Below are positions 26,961-36,171 of a stretch of 64,000 bases of DNA, piece by piece (the stretch's first letter is position 1; the number at the start of each line of letters is the position of its first letter). This DNA comes from Hyphomonadaceae bacterium TMED5 (lineage in GTDB: Bacteria; Pseudomonadota; Alphaproteobacteria; Caulobacterales; Hyphomonadaceae): the NCBI GenBank assembly GCA_002173095.1, contig NHBK01000008.1:310001-374000 (forward strand). Reading direction: 5' to 3'. The notes beneath the pieces were generated by a model that worked only from the letters and a program-made list of their open reading frames with translations, was not told the origin of the DNA and ran no database searches. Both the position numbers and the translations under genes were made by a program.

Positions 26961-27878
26961 ATGGCGGGCAATCAACCAGTCGTCATCAAAAAGGTCAAAA
27001 AGGTTTCCGGCGGCGGACACCATGGCGGCGCGTGGAAAGTTGCCTATGCCGACTTTGTGACCGCAATGATGGCCTTCTTCCTTCTCATGTGGCTCATCAA
27101 CACGACCAGCCCTGAGCAGAAACGCGGCATTGCCGACTATTTCGCCCCTGCAGCGGTCTCTTCCTCTACATCAGGTACGGGTGGCGTTCTGGGTGGCACG
27201 TCCATTTCAACAGAAGGCTCCCGGTCCCAGGGGTCCCGTTCAATTATCGAACAATTATCCCCTGAAACGCCGCGAACCGTATCTCGCGAAGTTCAGGAGA
27301 TTCGTGATCCCAACCAGCCAATCGAGCGTGTAAATCTGGAAGTCTCCGAATCAGCGCTGGATGCAGCGCTCGCTATTCGTGAACGCGCACAGTTTGAGCG
27401 TGCGGAACAATCGCTGCGTCAGGCGATTGAGAATCTACCCGAAATTGCCGAACTTTCACGCCACCTTCTCGTCGATCAGACGCCTGAAGGCATGCGCATT
27501 CAGCTTGTGGATCAGGAAGGCCGTTCCATGTTCGAACCGGCCTCTGCGCAGCCGAATGCGCGCGCAGTCCGCCTTCTTGAAGCGGTTGCGAGCATTGTCG
27601 ACCGTCTGCCAAACCGGATTTCTATCTCAGGTCACACAGATAGCCGTCCAAGTGGTGATAATGAGTATTCCAACTGGGAGCTTTCGTCTGACCGGGCAAA
27701 CGCTGCCCGCCGGATTTTGTCCCAAAACGGTGTTCGTCCAGACAGAATTGCACTTGTTTCTGGTCGCGCGGGCACAGAACCGCTTTATCCGGATGATCCC
27801 GACTTGCCAGGTAACCGCCGTATCAGCATAGTCCTACTTCGGGAGGCGCCCGTTCTCCCCCCTGATTTTGGACTCTGA
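26961..27878 (+). CDS. motB: Flagellar motor stator protein MotB
   Basis: Stator subunit that couples proton flow to flagellar rotation and anchors the motor to peptidoglycan. One membrane helix near the N-terminus (AYADFVTAMMAFFLLMWLI) carries the proton-accepting Asp31; a plug-like and linker region follows, then a C-terminal OmpA-like peptidoglycan-binding domain (SISGHTDSRPSGDNEYSNWEL, in part; SSDRANAARRIL). ATG at 26961 is chosen; an earlier frame extension is not supported. motA is not adjacent, as in Caulobacter, where the two genes are separate. Confidence 0.95.
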   Translation: MAGNQPVVIKKVKKVSGGGHHGGAWKVAYADFVTAMMAFFLLMWLINTTSPEQKRGIADYFAPAAVSSSTSGTGGVLGGTSISTEGSRSQGSRSIIEQLSPETPRTVSREVQEIRDPNQPIERVNLEVSESALDAALAIRERAQFERAEQSLRQAIENLPEIAELSRHLLVDQTPEGMRIQLVDQEGRSMFEPASAQPNARAVRLLEAVASIVDRLPNRISISGHTDSRPSGDNEYSNWELSSDRANAARRILSQNGVRPDRIALVSGRAGTEPLYPDDPDLPGNRRISIVLLREAPVLPPDFGL

Positions 27879-27923
27879 GAATTGAGTCTTTAAATATCAG
27901 GGTTTTGTAGCCTTGGAGTGTCT

Positions 27924-29777
27924 ATGTTCGCGGACCTGTCAGCCAATTGGCCGATGTATGTCAGCGTGGCGGTCGTTATTGTTGCCATCTTCCTGTATGC
28001 GCGCGACAGCCTGCCAATGGAGCTCGTCTCCGTTGCGGTAATTTCCGGCCTACTGCTTCTGTTCTTTGTAGCGGAGCAATTCGCCCCAGGTGCAACCGGC
28101 GTTACGCCCCAAATGCTACTGTCCGGATTCGGCAACCCCGCCCTGATCACCATCATGGCCTTGCTGGTTGTCGGACAGGGCCTGTTCCAGACAGGCGCGC
28201 TCGACGGACCGACGCGCTTTATGATGGCCTCATATGGCGTGCGTCCTGTGCTGACGCTCATTGCTGCCTTTGCGGCCGTGTTTGCGACGTCTGCCTTCAT
28301 CAACAACACACCTGTCGTGGTGATGTTTCTGCCGATCATGGCCGCTTTCGCAGAAAAGATGGGCGTGTCCCCGTCCAAGCTGATGCAGCCTCTGAGCTTT
28401 GCCTCTGTCTTCGCGGGCATGACCACGCTGATTGGTACCTCCACCAACCTGCTGGCCGCTGATATCTATCGAAGTACCGAGGGTGTCTCGCTTGGCTTTT
28501 TTGAGCTCGCACCGATTGGTCTTGTCCTGTCCGCTGCGGGCTTTCTTTATATGATGGTCGCGTCACGCTTCCTCCTGCCGAACCGCGAAGGCATGGAAGC
28601 TGATCTGGTGTCGCGTTCCGGGCGTCAGTTCATTGCGCAAATCGCCATTACCGAAGGCAATCCGCTGGTTGGCGAAACAGCTGTCGCAGGCATGTTCCCG
28701 GAATTGAAGGGCATGACGGTGCGCATGATCCAGCGTGGTGAAAGCTCATTCCTGCCGCCATTTGAAGATGTGACCCTGCGCGCTGGCGACCTGCTCATCG
28801 TAGCGGCGACACGCAAGACGCTCACTGAAACGCTCGCCTCGCAACCAGACCTTCTGCGCCAGATGTGGCAATCGCGCGAAGGCGCCTCTGACGATGGCTC
28901 TGATGAGGATGGCGGCACGCCGCGGCTCATGCTGGTCGAAGCCGTCGTCGCGCCGGGCTCACGCATGATTGGTCGCGCGATTGAACAATTGGGCTTTCGT
29001 CGTCTCACCAACACGCTCGTTCTGGGCGTCCAGCGCCGCTCTCGAATGATGCGCGCGCGTCTCGGTGAAATCCGCCTGGAAGCAGGTGATACGCTTCTTC
29101 TGTGCGGGTCATCTTCTTCGTTTCAGGACCTTCGCGCCAGCCGCGACCTTCTCCTGCTTGAATGGTCTCAGGTCGAACTCCCAGCGACTGAAAAAAGCTT
29201 GCTTGCACGCTGGATCACGCTCGCCGTTGTCATAGGTGCCGCGACAGGCCTGATCGACATTTTGCACGCCTCAGTTCTCGGTGCAGTCGGCATGATCCTG
29301 ACCGGTTGTCTGAATGTGCGTCAGGCCACACGTTCGCTCGATCTTCGTATTTTCACCCTGATCGCCGCCGCGATCGCCATGGGCACCGCGCTGGAACAGA
29401 CAGGCGCCGCCCTCGCACTGGCGCAGGGAGTTGTCTCCACTTTTGCGCAATTCGGAACGATAGCGATTCTCTCCGCCCTATTTATCGTGGTCGCCATTCT
29501 GACAAACGTGCTTAGTAATTCGGCGACAGCTGTCCTTTTCACGCCCATCGCAATTTCGGCCGCTCACCTTTTGGGGGTCGATCCGAAACCGTTTGTTCTG
29601 GCGGTAATTTACGCCGCAAACTGTTGTTTTGCGACACCTATCGCCTATCAGACTAACCTTCTGGTCATGGGTCCGGGGCATTATAAGTTCGTTGATTACA
29701 TCAGGTTTGGCGGCCCACTCGTCATCCTTATGTGGATTGTCTTCTCTGTGATCGCGCCTTTGCGGTTTGAACTTTGA
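27924..29777 (+). CDS. SLC13-type permease with two TrkA-C domains
   Basis: Integral membrane transporter of the divalent anion:sodium symporter family (YfbS/CitM-like). About five helices precede two cytosolic RCK_C (TrkA-C) domains (residues about 205-310 and 330-420; KGMTVRMIQRGESSFLPPF and GEIRLEAGDTLLLCG are typical), and about five helices follow. The signature INNTPVVVMFLPIM and, near the end, NVLSNSATAVLFTPIAISA form the two ion-binding re-entrant repeats. The substrate (sulfate, dicarboxylate or cation) cannot be read. ATG 27924 is five bases after GGAG; a GTG at 27918 is less likely. Confidence 0.88.
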   Translation: MFADLSANWPMYVSVAVVIVAIFLYARDSLPMELVSVAVISGLLLLFFVAEQFAPGATGVTPQMLLSGFGNPALITIMALLVVGQGLFQTGALDGPTRFMMASYGVRPVLTLIAAFAAVFATSAFINNTPVVVMFLPIMAAFAEKMGVSPSKLMQPLSFASVFAGMTTLIGTSTNLLAADIYRSTEGVSLGFFELAPIGLVLSAAGFLYMMVASRFLLPNREGMEADLVSRSGRQFIAQIAITEGNPLVGETAVAGMFPELKGMTVRMIQRGESSFLPPFEDVTLRAGDLLIVAATRKTLTETLASQPDLLRQMWQSREGASDDGSDEDGGTPRLMLVEAVVAPGSRMIGRAIEQLGFRRLTNTLVLGVQRRSRMMRARLGEIRLEAGDTLLLCGSSSSFQDLRASRDLLLLEWSQVELPATEKSLLARWITLAVVIGAATGLIDILHASVLGAVGMILTGCLNVRQATRSLDLRIFTLIAAAIAMGTALEQTGAALALAQGVVSTFAQFGTIAILSALFIVVAILTNVLSNSATAVLFTPIAISAAHLLGVDPKPFVLAVIYAANCCFATPIAYQTNLLVMGPGHYKFVDYIRFGGPLVILMWIVFSVIAPLRFEL

Positions 29778-29795
29778 ATGTCATAGTCGTGTCTT

Positions 29796-30554
29796 ATGAA
29801 GATCAGTGAGTCTCCAGCGATAAAAGGCCTCGGCGCCCGCCAGTTGCGGTTCTATATGACGAACCCGGCACCCTGCCCCTATCTGGAAAACCAGACCGAA
29901 CGCAAAGTCTTCACAAACCTTGCTGTTCCGGATGCTGATCATCTGCATGATGCGCTGTCTCATGGCGGGTTTCGTCGCTCGCAATCCATTGCGTATCGCC
30001 CCGCCTGCGCGAACTGCAATGCCTGTCGCGCAACCCGCGTTCCGGTTGCGGACTTCACCATGTCCAAGCGCTGGCGCCGGGTATGGAATAAAAACTCAAC
30101 TCTTATCCGCACGCCGCGACGCCCTACGGCAACGCGTGAACAATACCGGCTTCTGAAAACCTATCTGGACGGGCGTCACGCAGATGGCGGCATGGCCCAG
30201 ATGGATCTTCGCGACTATGTCGCCATGGTCGAGGGCTCGCCCGTACCATCGGTCATTTTCGAGTACCGCGAAGGCGATGAAATCGACTCTCCGCTCATCG
30301 CTGCTGCACTTTGCGATGTGCTGAAGGATGGCCTGTCTATGGTCTATTCTTTCTTCAACCCGGACCTGCGCGATCGCGGCATCGGCAATTACATCATTCT
30401 CGATCATATCGCCTATGCGCGAGAGCTGGGCCTGAACTATGTCTATATGGGCTATTGGGTCGATGGCAGTCCCAAAATGGGCTACAAAGCGGACTACAGA
30501 CCACTTGAAGTTCTGGACGGCGATGAGTGGCATATATTAGAAGACCCCAGATAA
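29796..30554 (+). CDS. bpt: Aspartate/glutamate leucyltransferase (Bpt)
   Basis: Transfers Leu from Leu-tRNA to N-terminal Asp or Glu, producing N-degrons read by ClpS. The N-terminal domain has the cysteine cluster: CPYLENQTE and RPACANCNACRATR; the C-terminal GNAT-like part has PDLRDRGIGNYIILDHIAYA and YMGYWVDGSPKMGYKADYRP (in part). 252 residues is the normal bacterial length. It lies 18 bases after the permease stop. ClpS and ClpA, which act after it in the pathway, are encoded 17 kb away in this window. Confidence 0.95.
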   Translation: MKISESPAIKGLGARQLRFYMTNPAPCPYLENQTERKVFTNLAVPDADHLHDALSHGGFRRSQSIAYRPACANCNACRATRVPVADFTMSKRWRRVWNKNSTLIRTPRRPTATREQYRLLKTYLDGRHADGGMAQMDLRDYVAMVEGSPVPSVIFEYREGDEIDSPLIAAALCDVLKDGLSMVYSFFNPDLRDRGIGNYIILDHIAYARELGLNYVYMGYWVDGSPKMGYKADYRPLEVLDGDEWHILEDPR

Positions 30555-30602
30555 TCCGGTAACGGATTAGATAACGGGCAAGCCATTCGGCGGGGAGAAA
30601 TC

Positions 30603-31724
30603 ATGATCAACCGGCGCAACCTTATCGGTGCGGGTCTTCTGGGTGTGGGCGGCGGTGTTGCCGCATTTGCCAACCCTGAACAGGCCGCAAATCTCGCCGC
30701 GCCAGCTATCTCCCGCAATCGTCGACGCCTGAATTTGGTGACCACCTGGCCTCCGGGGTTGCCGGGCCTTGGCACAGCCGCAGAGCGTGTCGCCGAACGC
30801 ATTCAGACAGCCTCTGAAGGCCTGATTGAAGTGAATGTCTATGCGGCTGGTGAGTTTGTACCTGCCTTTGAAGCCTTCGACGCCGTCGCAAACGGCTCGG
30901 CTGATATGTATCACGGCTCTGAATATTACTGGACGTCTAAATCCACCGCCTACCCGTTCTTTACCACAGTCCCGTTCGGAATGACCGCTCAGGAAATGAT
31001 GGGCTGGATCGACTTTGGCGGCGGGCAGGAGCTTTGGGATGAACTTTCTGCCGGCTATGGCGTGAAAGGCATTCAGGCGACGAATACCGGCCACCAGATG
31101 GGCGGATGGTTCCGTCGTGAGATCAACTCACTAGATGATCTGGTTGGGCTTCGCATGCGCATTCCGGGACAGGGCGGCGATGTCTTACGCGCCATTGGCG
31201 GGTCAGCTGTCGCCCTTCCGGGCGGCGAAATTTATCAGGCCCTTCAGACCGGCAATATCGATGCGACCGAATGGGTTGGCCCGTGGAATGACTATTCCCT
31301 CGGCTTTTTCCGTGAGGCGCCATATTATTACGGCCCGGGCTTCCACGAGCCGGGCGCAATGTGCTGCGTTGGCGTCAATCTGAATGTCTGGCAGAGCTTT
31401 AACTCCGGCGAGCAGATGATGATCAAATCCATCTGCGAGAGCGTGAACCACTCCACGCTCGGCGAGTTCAATTATCAGAACGCCATCTATCTCGACAAAC
31501 TCATTCAGGAAGAAGGCGTCCAGCTGCGCTCCTTCCCGGATGATGTCGTCACTGCAATGTATGAAGCAGCGCGTGACGTTCGCGCCGCCTCTGGGCGCGA
31601 TGGTCTGGAACGCCGCATCTATGAAAGCTTTGAAGACAATCTGCGCCGGATGAGAAACTGGGCAAATGTGTCTGATGGTCCGTATTACAGCGCCCGCCAG
31701 CTTGGCGCGGATGCGCAGGGCTGA
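30603..31724 (+). CDS. TRAP transporter substrate-binding protein, TakP-like DctP
   Basis: Periplasmic solute receptor of a tripartite ATP-independent transporter. The N-terminus has NRRNLIGAG followed by a hydrophobic stretch, a probable Tat signal. The core resembles Rhodobacter TakP (2-oxo-acid binding) as I recall it: NTGHQMGGWFRREINSLDDL, GLRMRIPGQGG, and NIDATEWVGPWNDYSLGF. The conserved Arg of the ligand site is in LRMRIPG. 373 residues. First of four linked genes: dctP, dctQ, dctM and the cupin, all within 12 bases of each other. Confidence 0.9.
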   Translation: MINRRNLIGAGLLGVGGGVAAFANPEQAANLAAPAISRNRRRLNLVTTWPPGLPGLGTAAERVAERIQTASEGLIEVNVYAAGEFVPAFEAFDAVANGSADMYHGSEYYWTSKSTAYPFFTTVPFGMTAQEMMGWIDFGGGQELWDELSAGYGVKGIQATNTGHQMGGWFRREINSLDDLVGLRMRIPGQGGDVLRAIGGSAVALPGGEIYQALQTGNIDATEWVGPWNDYSLGFFREAPYYYGPGFHEPGAMCCVGVNLNVWQSFNSGEQMMIKSICESVNHSTLGEFNYQNAIYLDKLIQEEGVQLRSFPDDVVTAMYEAARDVRAASGRDGLERRIYESFEDNLRRMRNWANVSDGPYYSARQLGADAQG

Positions 31725-31735
31725 TCGGAACGCTC

Positions 31736-32401
31736 ATGGACCCGCAAATCTTCATCACGCTTGGCGGATGGCTCGGATGGCTGGGGATTATTCTCCTGCC
31801 GCTTTTCATACTGCCGCTCATCACGCTCATCATTCCGGCCGTGATTGGCAGCTATTCTGAACAGCTGGTACAACTCATTCAAAAAATCACGCATGGCGCG
31901 CTGATGGTGTGCATGGTCGCGACGCTTGCCCTTCTCGCGCTGCAGCTGCTTGTTGTGATTGCTGGTTATGCCTTCGGTCTCTCATGGACATGGCTGTCTG
32001 AAGCAGTGATGTACGCCTTTGCCTGCATGTTCATGATCGGTGCCGCCGTTGCCCTTCGCGATAACGCCCATGTGCGCGTCGACATTCTGCGCCCGCGTTT
32101 TGGTCCGCATGGCCGTGACTGGATCGAACTGGCAGGGCTCTATCTCTTCCTCTTCCCCATTTGCATCCGCATTCTGACGACGGGTGATCAGGGGCTGACC
32201 CGCGCATGGATGATTTTCGAAGGTTCAAGGGAATCTGACGGCCTGCCGCTTATGTTCCTCTTCAAAACGCTGGTGCCGGTCTTTGCTGTTCTCATGCTTT
32301 CACAGGGCCTTGCAGAAGCATTGAAAGCCGCGCTGCGCCTTACAGGCCTCCGCCCGGATATCGAGCACACCCAGTCAGGTGGAGACACCTATGGAGCTTG
32401 A
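31736..32401 (+). CDS. TRAP transporter small permease DctQ
   Basis: Small membrane component. Around six hydrophobic segments are visible: two near the N-terminus (GWLGWLGIILLPLFILPLIT, TLIIPAVIG), which are additional to the four helices of a standard DctQ, then GALMVCMVATLALLALQ and others. The pattern with ALRDNAHVRVDILRPRFG after the third core helix is typical of DctQ. 221 residues, longer than the usual 160-180. Begins 11 bases after dctP and overlaps dctM by 11 bases. Confidence 0.85.
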   Translation: MDPQIFITLGGWLGWLGIILLPLFILPLITLIIPAVIGSYSEQLVQLIQKITHGALMVCMVATLALLALQLLVVIAGYAFGLSWTWLSEAVMYAFACMFMIGAAVALRDNAHVRVDILRPRFGPHGRDWIELAGLYLFLFPICIRILTTGDQGLTRAWMIFEGSRESDGLPLMFLFKTLVPVFAVLMLSQGLAEALKAALRLTGLRPDIEHTQSGGDTYGA

Positions 32402-33971
32402 AATCATCCTCGCGCTTTTAATGTTCGCCGCAGCCATCGGTGGACTTCTAGCTGGCTATCCCGTCGCGCTCACACTAGGCGGCGTTGCCCTGCTTTTCGC
32501 GTTGGTAGGCATTGGCCTTGGCGTCTTTCCTGAGCCGCATTTGCTGGCGCTACCAAGCCGAATTCATGGTGGTTCGGTCATGCAGAATGATAAGCTGATA
32601 CCCGTTCCGCTTTTCATTCTGATGGGCGTAATTCTGGAACGCTCGCGTATTGCAGAAGACCTTCTGCACATTGCCAGCCGCCTGCTCGGCAAGTTGCGCG
32701 GCGGTCTTGGTTTCGCAGTCATTCTGGTTGGTGCGCTTCTGGCCGCCTCCACCGGCATTGTCGGCGCGACGGTCATCACCATGACGCTGATCGCCCTGCC
32801 AAGCATGCTGCGTCAGAACTATAATCCACGCCTTGCCAGCGGAACGATCGCGGCCTCTGGCACGCTGGGCCAGATTGTACCGCCATCTATCGTGTTGATC
32901 CTTCTGGCGGATGCCGTCTCTAACGCAGCGAACCGTGCCGCGACGGAAATGGGCCCCGGCACGTCCTTTGTGGTGTCTGTCGGTGATCTGTTTGCAGGCG
33001 CGCTTCTGCCCGGACTGCTTCTGGTCGGGCTCTATATGGCTTATGTCGCGATGACGGCTCTGCTACGCCCGCAGGACTGCCCGCCGGTGAAAGATGATGG
33101 CTCCGACCCGCTAACGCTGCAGGAAATCCTGTTTGGTCTCGGTGCGCCGCTCTTCCTCATTCTGGCTGTGCTCGGCTCCATGCTGGGCGGCATTGCTTCC
33201 CCCACTCAGGCAGCAGCCATCGGCGCAGCAGGCGCACTCATGCTGGCAGGTCTTCGCCTGTCTGATGGTGAGTTCGGCATCTGGCAGAAACTGATCGTCG
33301 GGGCCTTCTTCTCTATCGTTTTCATCGTTGCTGCAAAGAACCTGCTCGACCTTCGCATGGGTGTTGAGACCATTCACCCCGTGAATATGGTCGCCATCGT
33401 GCTCACCCTGATTGCGAGTGTGATTTTCCTCGCAGGCGTTTTTGCTGGCGGGGATATTCTGCACCAGAAAACACAACTGGTATCAGCGCTGAAAAGCGCA
33501 GTTGAGATCACCTCAATGGTGTTCCTCATCCTCATTGGCGCAAGCCTGTTCAGCCTCGTCTTCCGAGGCTTTGGCGGGGATGACCTTGTCCACGACATGC
33601 TGGCCGTCACGCCGGGTGGCAAATGGGGCGCGCTGATCATCGCCATGCTGGTCATGTTCCTTCTGGGCTTCTTCCTCGACTTTATCGAGATTGTCTTTGT
33701 CGTCGTGCCACTGGTCACGCCGCCTCTGATTATCGCAGGCTTCGACCCAGTCTGGCTGGGCATTCTGATGGCCTTGAACCTGCAGACAAGCTTCCTCACA
33801 CCGCCATTCGGCTTTGCGCTCTTCTATCTGCGGGGCGCAGCGCCCGATGAGTTAAAAACGCTGGATATCTGGCGCGGCGCATTGCCATTTATCGGGCTTC
33901 AGATCCTGATGATCCTGATGGTCGCCACCTTCCCCGCCCTGGCAACCTGGCTGCCGAGCCTGACAAGATAG
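32391..33971 (+). CDS. TRAP transporter large permease DctM
   Basis: Sodium-driven membrane subunit. The DctM features PLFILMGVILERSRI, STGIVGATVITMTLIALPSML, GTIAASGTLGQIVPPSIVLI (in part) and the C-terminal LNLQTSFLTPPFGFALFY are present. It has about 526 residues instead of roughly 430; the excess is an insertion at about 300-365 with two more helices (AFFSIVFIVAAKNLL and VAIVLTLIASVIFLAG). ATG 32391 has GGAG six bases upstream; an earlier GTG at 32379 is unnecessary. Co-transcribed with dctP, dctQ and the cupin gene. Confidence 0.9.
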   Translation: MELEIILALLMFAAAIGGLLAGYPVALTLGGVALLFALVGIGLGVFPEPHLLALPSRIHGGSVMQNDKLIPVPLFILMGVILERSRIAEDLLHIASRLLGKLRGGLGFAVILVGALLAASTGIVGATVITMTLIALPSMLRQNYNPRLASGTIAASGTLGQIVPPSIVLILLADAVSNAANRAATEMGPGTSFVVSVGDLFAGALLPGLLLVGLYMAYVAMTALLRPQDCPPVKDDGSDPLTLQEILFGLGAPLFLILAVLGSMLGGIASPTQAAAIGAAGALMLAGLRLSDGEFGIWQKLIVGAFFSIVFIVAAKNLLDLRMGVETIHPVNMVAIVLTLIASVIFLAGVFAGGDILHQKTQLVSALKSAVEITSMVFLILIGASLFSLVFRGFGGDDLVHDMLAVTPGGKWGALIIAMLVMFLLGFFLDFIEIVFVVVPLVTPPLIIAGFDPVWLGILMALNLQTSFLTPPFGFALFYLRGAAPDELKTLDIWRGALPFIGLQILMILMVATFPALATWLPSLTR

Positions 33972-33980
33972 GACATTCTC

Positions 33981-34529
33981 ATGACGCGCTTTGATCGGGA
34001 TCAATTTGTTCAGGACTGCATAAATGCACGAACAGATACTGACCCGATGGGCGCTGTCCGTGAGGTTCTGAACGAGGCTATGTCCAGCCCATCTGATGTG
34101 TTGCGCGGCATAGGCGAGCCTTGTCAGGCCGGGATGGACATTCTCCACCGGTCCCCCAGCCTCACCATTTTTGCGGCCAGCTGGACACCACGCATGAACC
34201 TCCTGCCGCATGACCATGACATGTGGGCGCTGATCGGCATTTATACCGGCCGCGAGGACAACATCTTCTGGAAAGAAACAGAGGGCGGTCTACAGGCGCG
34301 CGGCGCCAACTGCCTGTTCGAAGGCGATGTCGCAACGCTCGGCAAAGACGCTATCCATTCAGTCACCAATCCGCTTCTGCGCTTTACCGGCGGCATTCAC
34401 ATTTATGGCGGCGACTATTTTGATGCCCATCGCCATCAATGGGACCCGGAAACACTTGAGAAAGAGCCGACCAATGGCGACCGTGTGCGCGCCATGTTCG
34501 CTGCCGAAAACGAGCGACTAAACATCTAG
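33981..34529 (+). CDS. Cupin protein with three-His metal site (cysteine-dioxygenase-like fold)
   Basis: Single-domain beta-barrel protein of 182 residues. H77-x-H79 (LPHDHDMWALIGIY) and H126 (KDAIHSV) form the pattern of a mononuclear iron site with three histidines, as in thiol dioxygenases; the flanking GIYTGREDNIFW and TGGIHIYGGDYF segments resemble the cysteine-dioxygenase-related family in many alphaproteobacteria. The substrate is not known. It follows dctM by nine bases, so its product may act on, or sense, what the TRAP system imports. Confidence 0.7.
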   Translation: MTRFDRDQFVQDCINARTDTDPMGAVREVLNEAMSSPSDVLRGIGEPCQAGMDILHRSPSLTIFAASWTPRMNLLPHDHDMWALIGIYTGREDNIFWKETEGGLQARGANCLFEGDVATLGKDAIHSVTNPLLRFTGGIHIYGGDYFDAHRHQWDPETLEKEPTNGDRVRAMFAAENERLNI

Positions 34530-34663
34530 TCGTTCTGCGCTGAGTGCCGGACGGCTTCTGGACCCGCTGGCCCCAGCTCGCACATTACAAACCCCTTAGA
34601 TTTGGAACTTGGCCCCGCTGGCATGTGTTGCCTTCAGACACTTAGTATCTGACAGGAGCTTTT

Positions 34664-36043
34664 ATGACCGATCTCAAAACGGTAAATCCCGCTACAGGCG
34701 AACCTCTGAACTCTTACGCCATGATGAGCGATGCGGAGGTCACGAAAGCCGTCCAGAACTGCCATGATGCATTCATGTCATGGCGCCTCACCTCGCATGA
34801 GGAGCGCGCTAAAATCATCAGTAAAGTTGCTGAAGTTCTGCGCGATCGCAAAGACGAATTCGCCGAACTGATGACAAAAGAGACCGGCAAACTTCTGGAA
34901 GGCGGTAAGCAGGAAATCGACCTGTGCGCGGCCATTTGTGAATACACCGCGAAGAACGGCCCGGAAGAGCTTTCCGATGAAACACGCGACCATCCAAATG
35001 GCGAGAGCGCGACCATCACCTATTCCCCGATTGGTGTCATTTACGGCATCCAACCCTGGAACTTCCCATGTTATCAGGCCATTCGCTATTCCATCGCCAA
35101 TCTGATGGCGGGCAATGGCGTACTGTTGAAACACGCTGAAGCCTGCACAGGCAGCGGCCTCATGCTGCGCGATGTGTTCGAAGCGGCAGGCCTGCCAAAA
35201 CACCTTTTCACCGTGCTGCTGATTTCCCACGACCAATCAGATAGGGTTATTGAGAATGATCTGGTGCGCGGTGTCACGCTCACAGGCTCAGACAAGGCCG
35301 GCAAGATTGTCGCCAAAAAAGCTGGCGAGATGCTGAAGAAAACCGTTCTGGAGCTGGGCTCTAACGACGCCTTCCTCGTGCTGGATGATGCCGACCTCGA
35401 CCTGGCCGTGAAGACATCTGTCACCGCGCGGATTTTCAACAATGGCCAGACCTGCGTGAACGGTAAGCGCTTCATCGTGACCGAGAAGAATTACGACGCA
35501 TTTGTCGAGCGCTATACCGAAGCCATGAAAGCCATTCAGCCCGGCGACCCTATGAATAGCGACACACAGCTTGGCCCAATGTCGCGTACAGAGCTTCGCG
35601 ATGATCTGCACGAGCAGGTTCAGGAAAGCGTCAAAAAGGGCGCGAAAGTCCTTTGCGGCGGTAAAATTCCGGACACAGACGGTGCCTGGTATCCCGCAAC
35701 CGTTCTGGTAAATGTAGACCCCGGCCAGCCCGCTTATGATGATGAGCTGTTTGGCCCGGTCGCTTCAATCATCCGCGCCAAAGATGATGAAGATGCCATG
35801 CGTATCGCCAATGACAGCCGCTACGGCCTTGGCGGCGGCATCTTCTCTAAAAATGCTGAGCGCGCAGCAGAGCTGGCGAAAAAGCATTTCGACACCGGCA
35901 TGGTCGTCATCAATGGCTATGACATCGCAACGCCTAACCTGCCCTTTGGCGGCGTGAAGGATTCAGGCTTTGGCCGCGAGCATGGCGGTTTCGGCATGAA
36001 GGAATTCGTCAACGCGAAATCCGTGTCTGTGCTCGCCGCATAG
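34664..36043 (+). CDS. NAD(P)-dependent aldehyde dehydrogenase, succinate-semialdehyde type
   Basis: Oxidises an aldehyde to an acid; closest in build to the short Sad/GabD-like succinate semialdehyde dehydrogenases (459 residues). Catalytic residues Glu230 (TVLELGSND) and Cys264 (GQTCVNGKR) are in place, and QPWNFPCYQAIRYS and the C-terminal NLPFGGVKDSGFGREHG match. AGGAG lies six bases before the ATG. It is separated from the cupin gene by 134 bases without a recognised terminator, so it may be a separate transcript; its terminator follows directly. Confidence 0.88.
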   Translation: MTDLKTVNPATGEPLNSYAMMSDAEVTKAVQNCHDAFMSWRLTSHEERAKIISKVAEVLRDRKDEFAELMTKETGKLLEGGKQEIDLCAAICEYTAKNGPEELSDETRDHPNGESATITYSPIGVIYGIQPWNFPCYQAIRYSIANLMAGNGVLLKHAEACTGSGLMLRDVFEAAGLPKHLFTVLLISHDQSDRVIENDLVRGVTLTGSDKAGKIVAKKAGEMLKKTVLELGSNDAFLVLDDADLDLAVKTSVTARIFNNGQTCVNGKRFIVTEKNYDAFVERYTEAMKAIQPGDPMNSDTQLGPMSRTELRDDLHEQVQESVKKGAKVLCGGKIPDTDGAWYPATVLVNVDPGQPAYDDELFGPVASIIRAKDDEDAMRIANDSRYGLGGGIFSKNAERAAELAKKHFDTGMVVINGYDIATPNLPFGGVKDSGFGREHGGFGMKEFVNAKSVSVLAA

Positions 36044-36064
36044 GCCAGCGACACTACCCAAACA

Positions 36065-36097
36065 AAAAGCCCGCCAGACCGGCGGGCTTTTCTTTTT
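36065..36097 (+). terminator. Terminator of the aldehyde dehydrogenase gene
   Basis: AAAGCCCGCC (36066-36075), 5-base loop, GGCGGGCTTT (36081-36090), followed by T-rich TCTTTTTTT. Twenty-two bases after the stop. Confidence 0.92.
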
Positions 36098-36101
36098 TTA
36101 A

Positions 36102-36163
36102 AGCAGCCTTGAGCGCGACCCATCGCGAAAGTGGCGCAAGCCACGAAGCGGGTGGTCAAAGCA
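36102..36163 (+). repeat. Intergenic repeat, copy 1 (GAGCGCGA-CATCGCGAAAG family)
   Basis: A 62-base element shared with 43543-43600 and 43746-43802: CAGCCTTGAGCGCGACCCAT followed by CGCGAAAGTGGC, GCAA, GCCACGAAGCGGG. GTGGC/GCCAC forms a hairpin here, and the other copies have base changes in the same arms. It lies between the aldehyde dehydrogenase terminator and the convergent lemA stop. No coding potential. Confidence 0.75.
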
Positions 36164-36171
36164 AAAGAGCT

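Noticed and set aside
30553-30568. AATCCG-CGGATT hairpin before dctP as a terminator
   Set aside because: Six pairs with no T-run; too weak to call.
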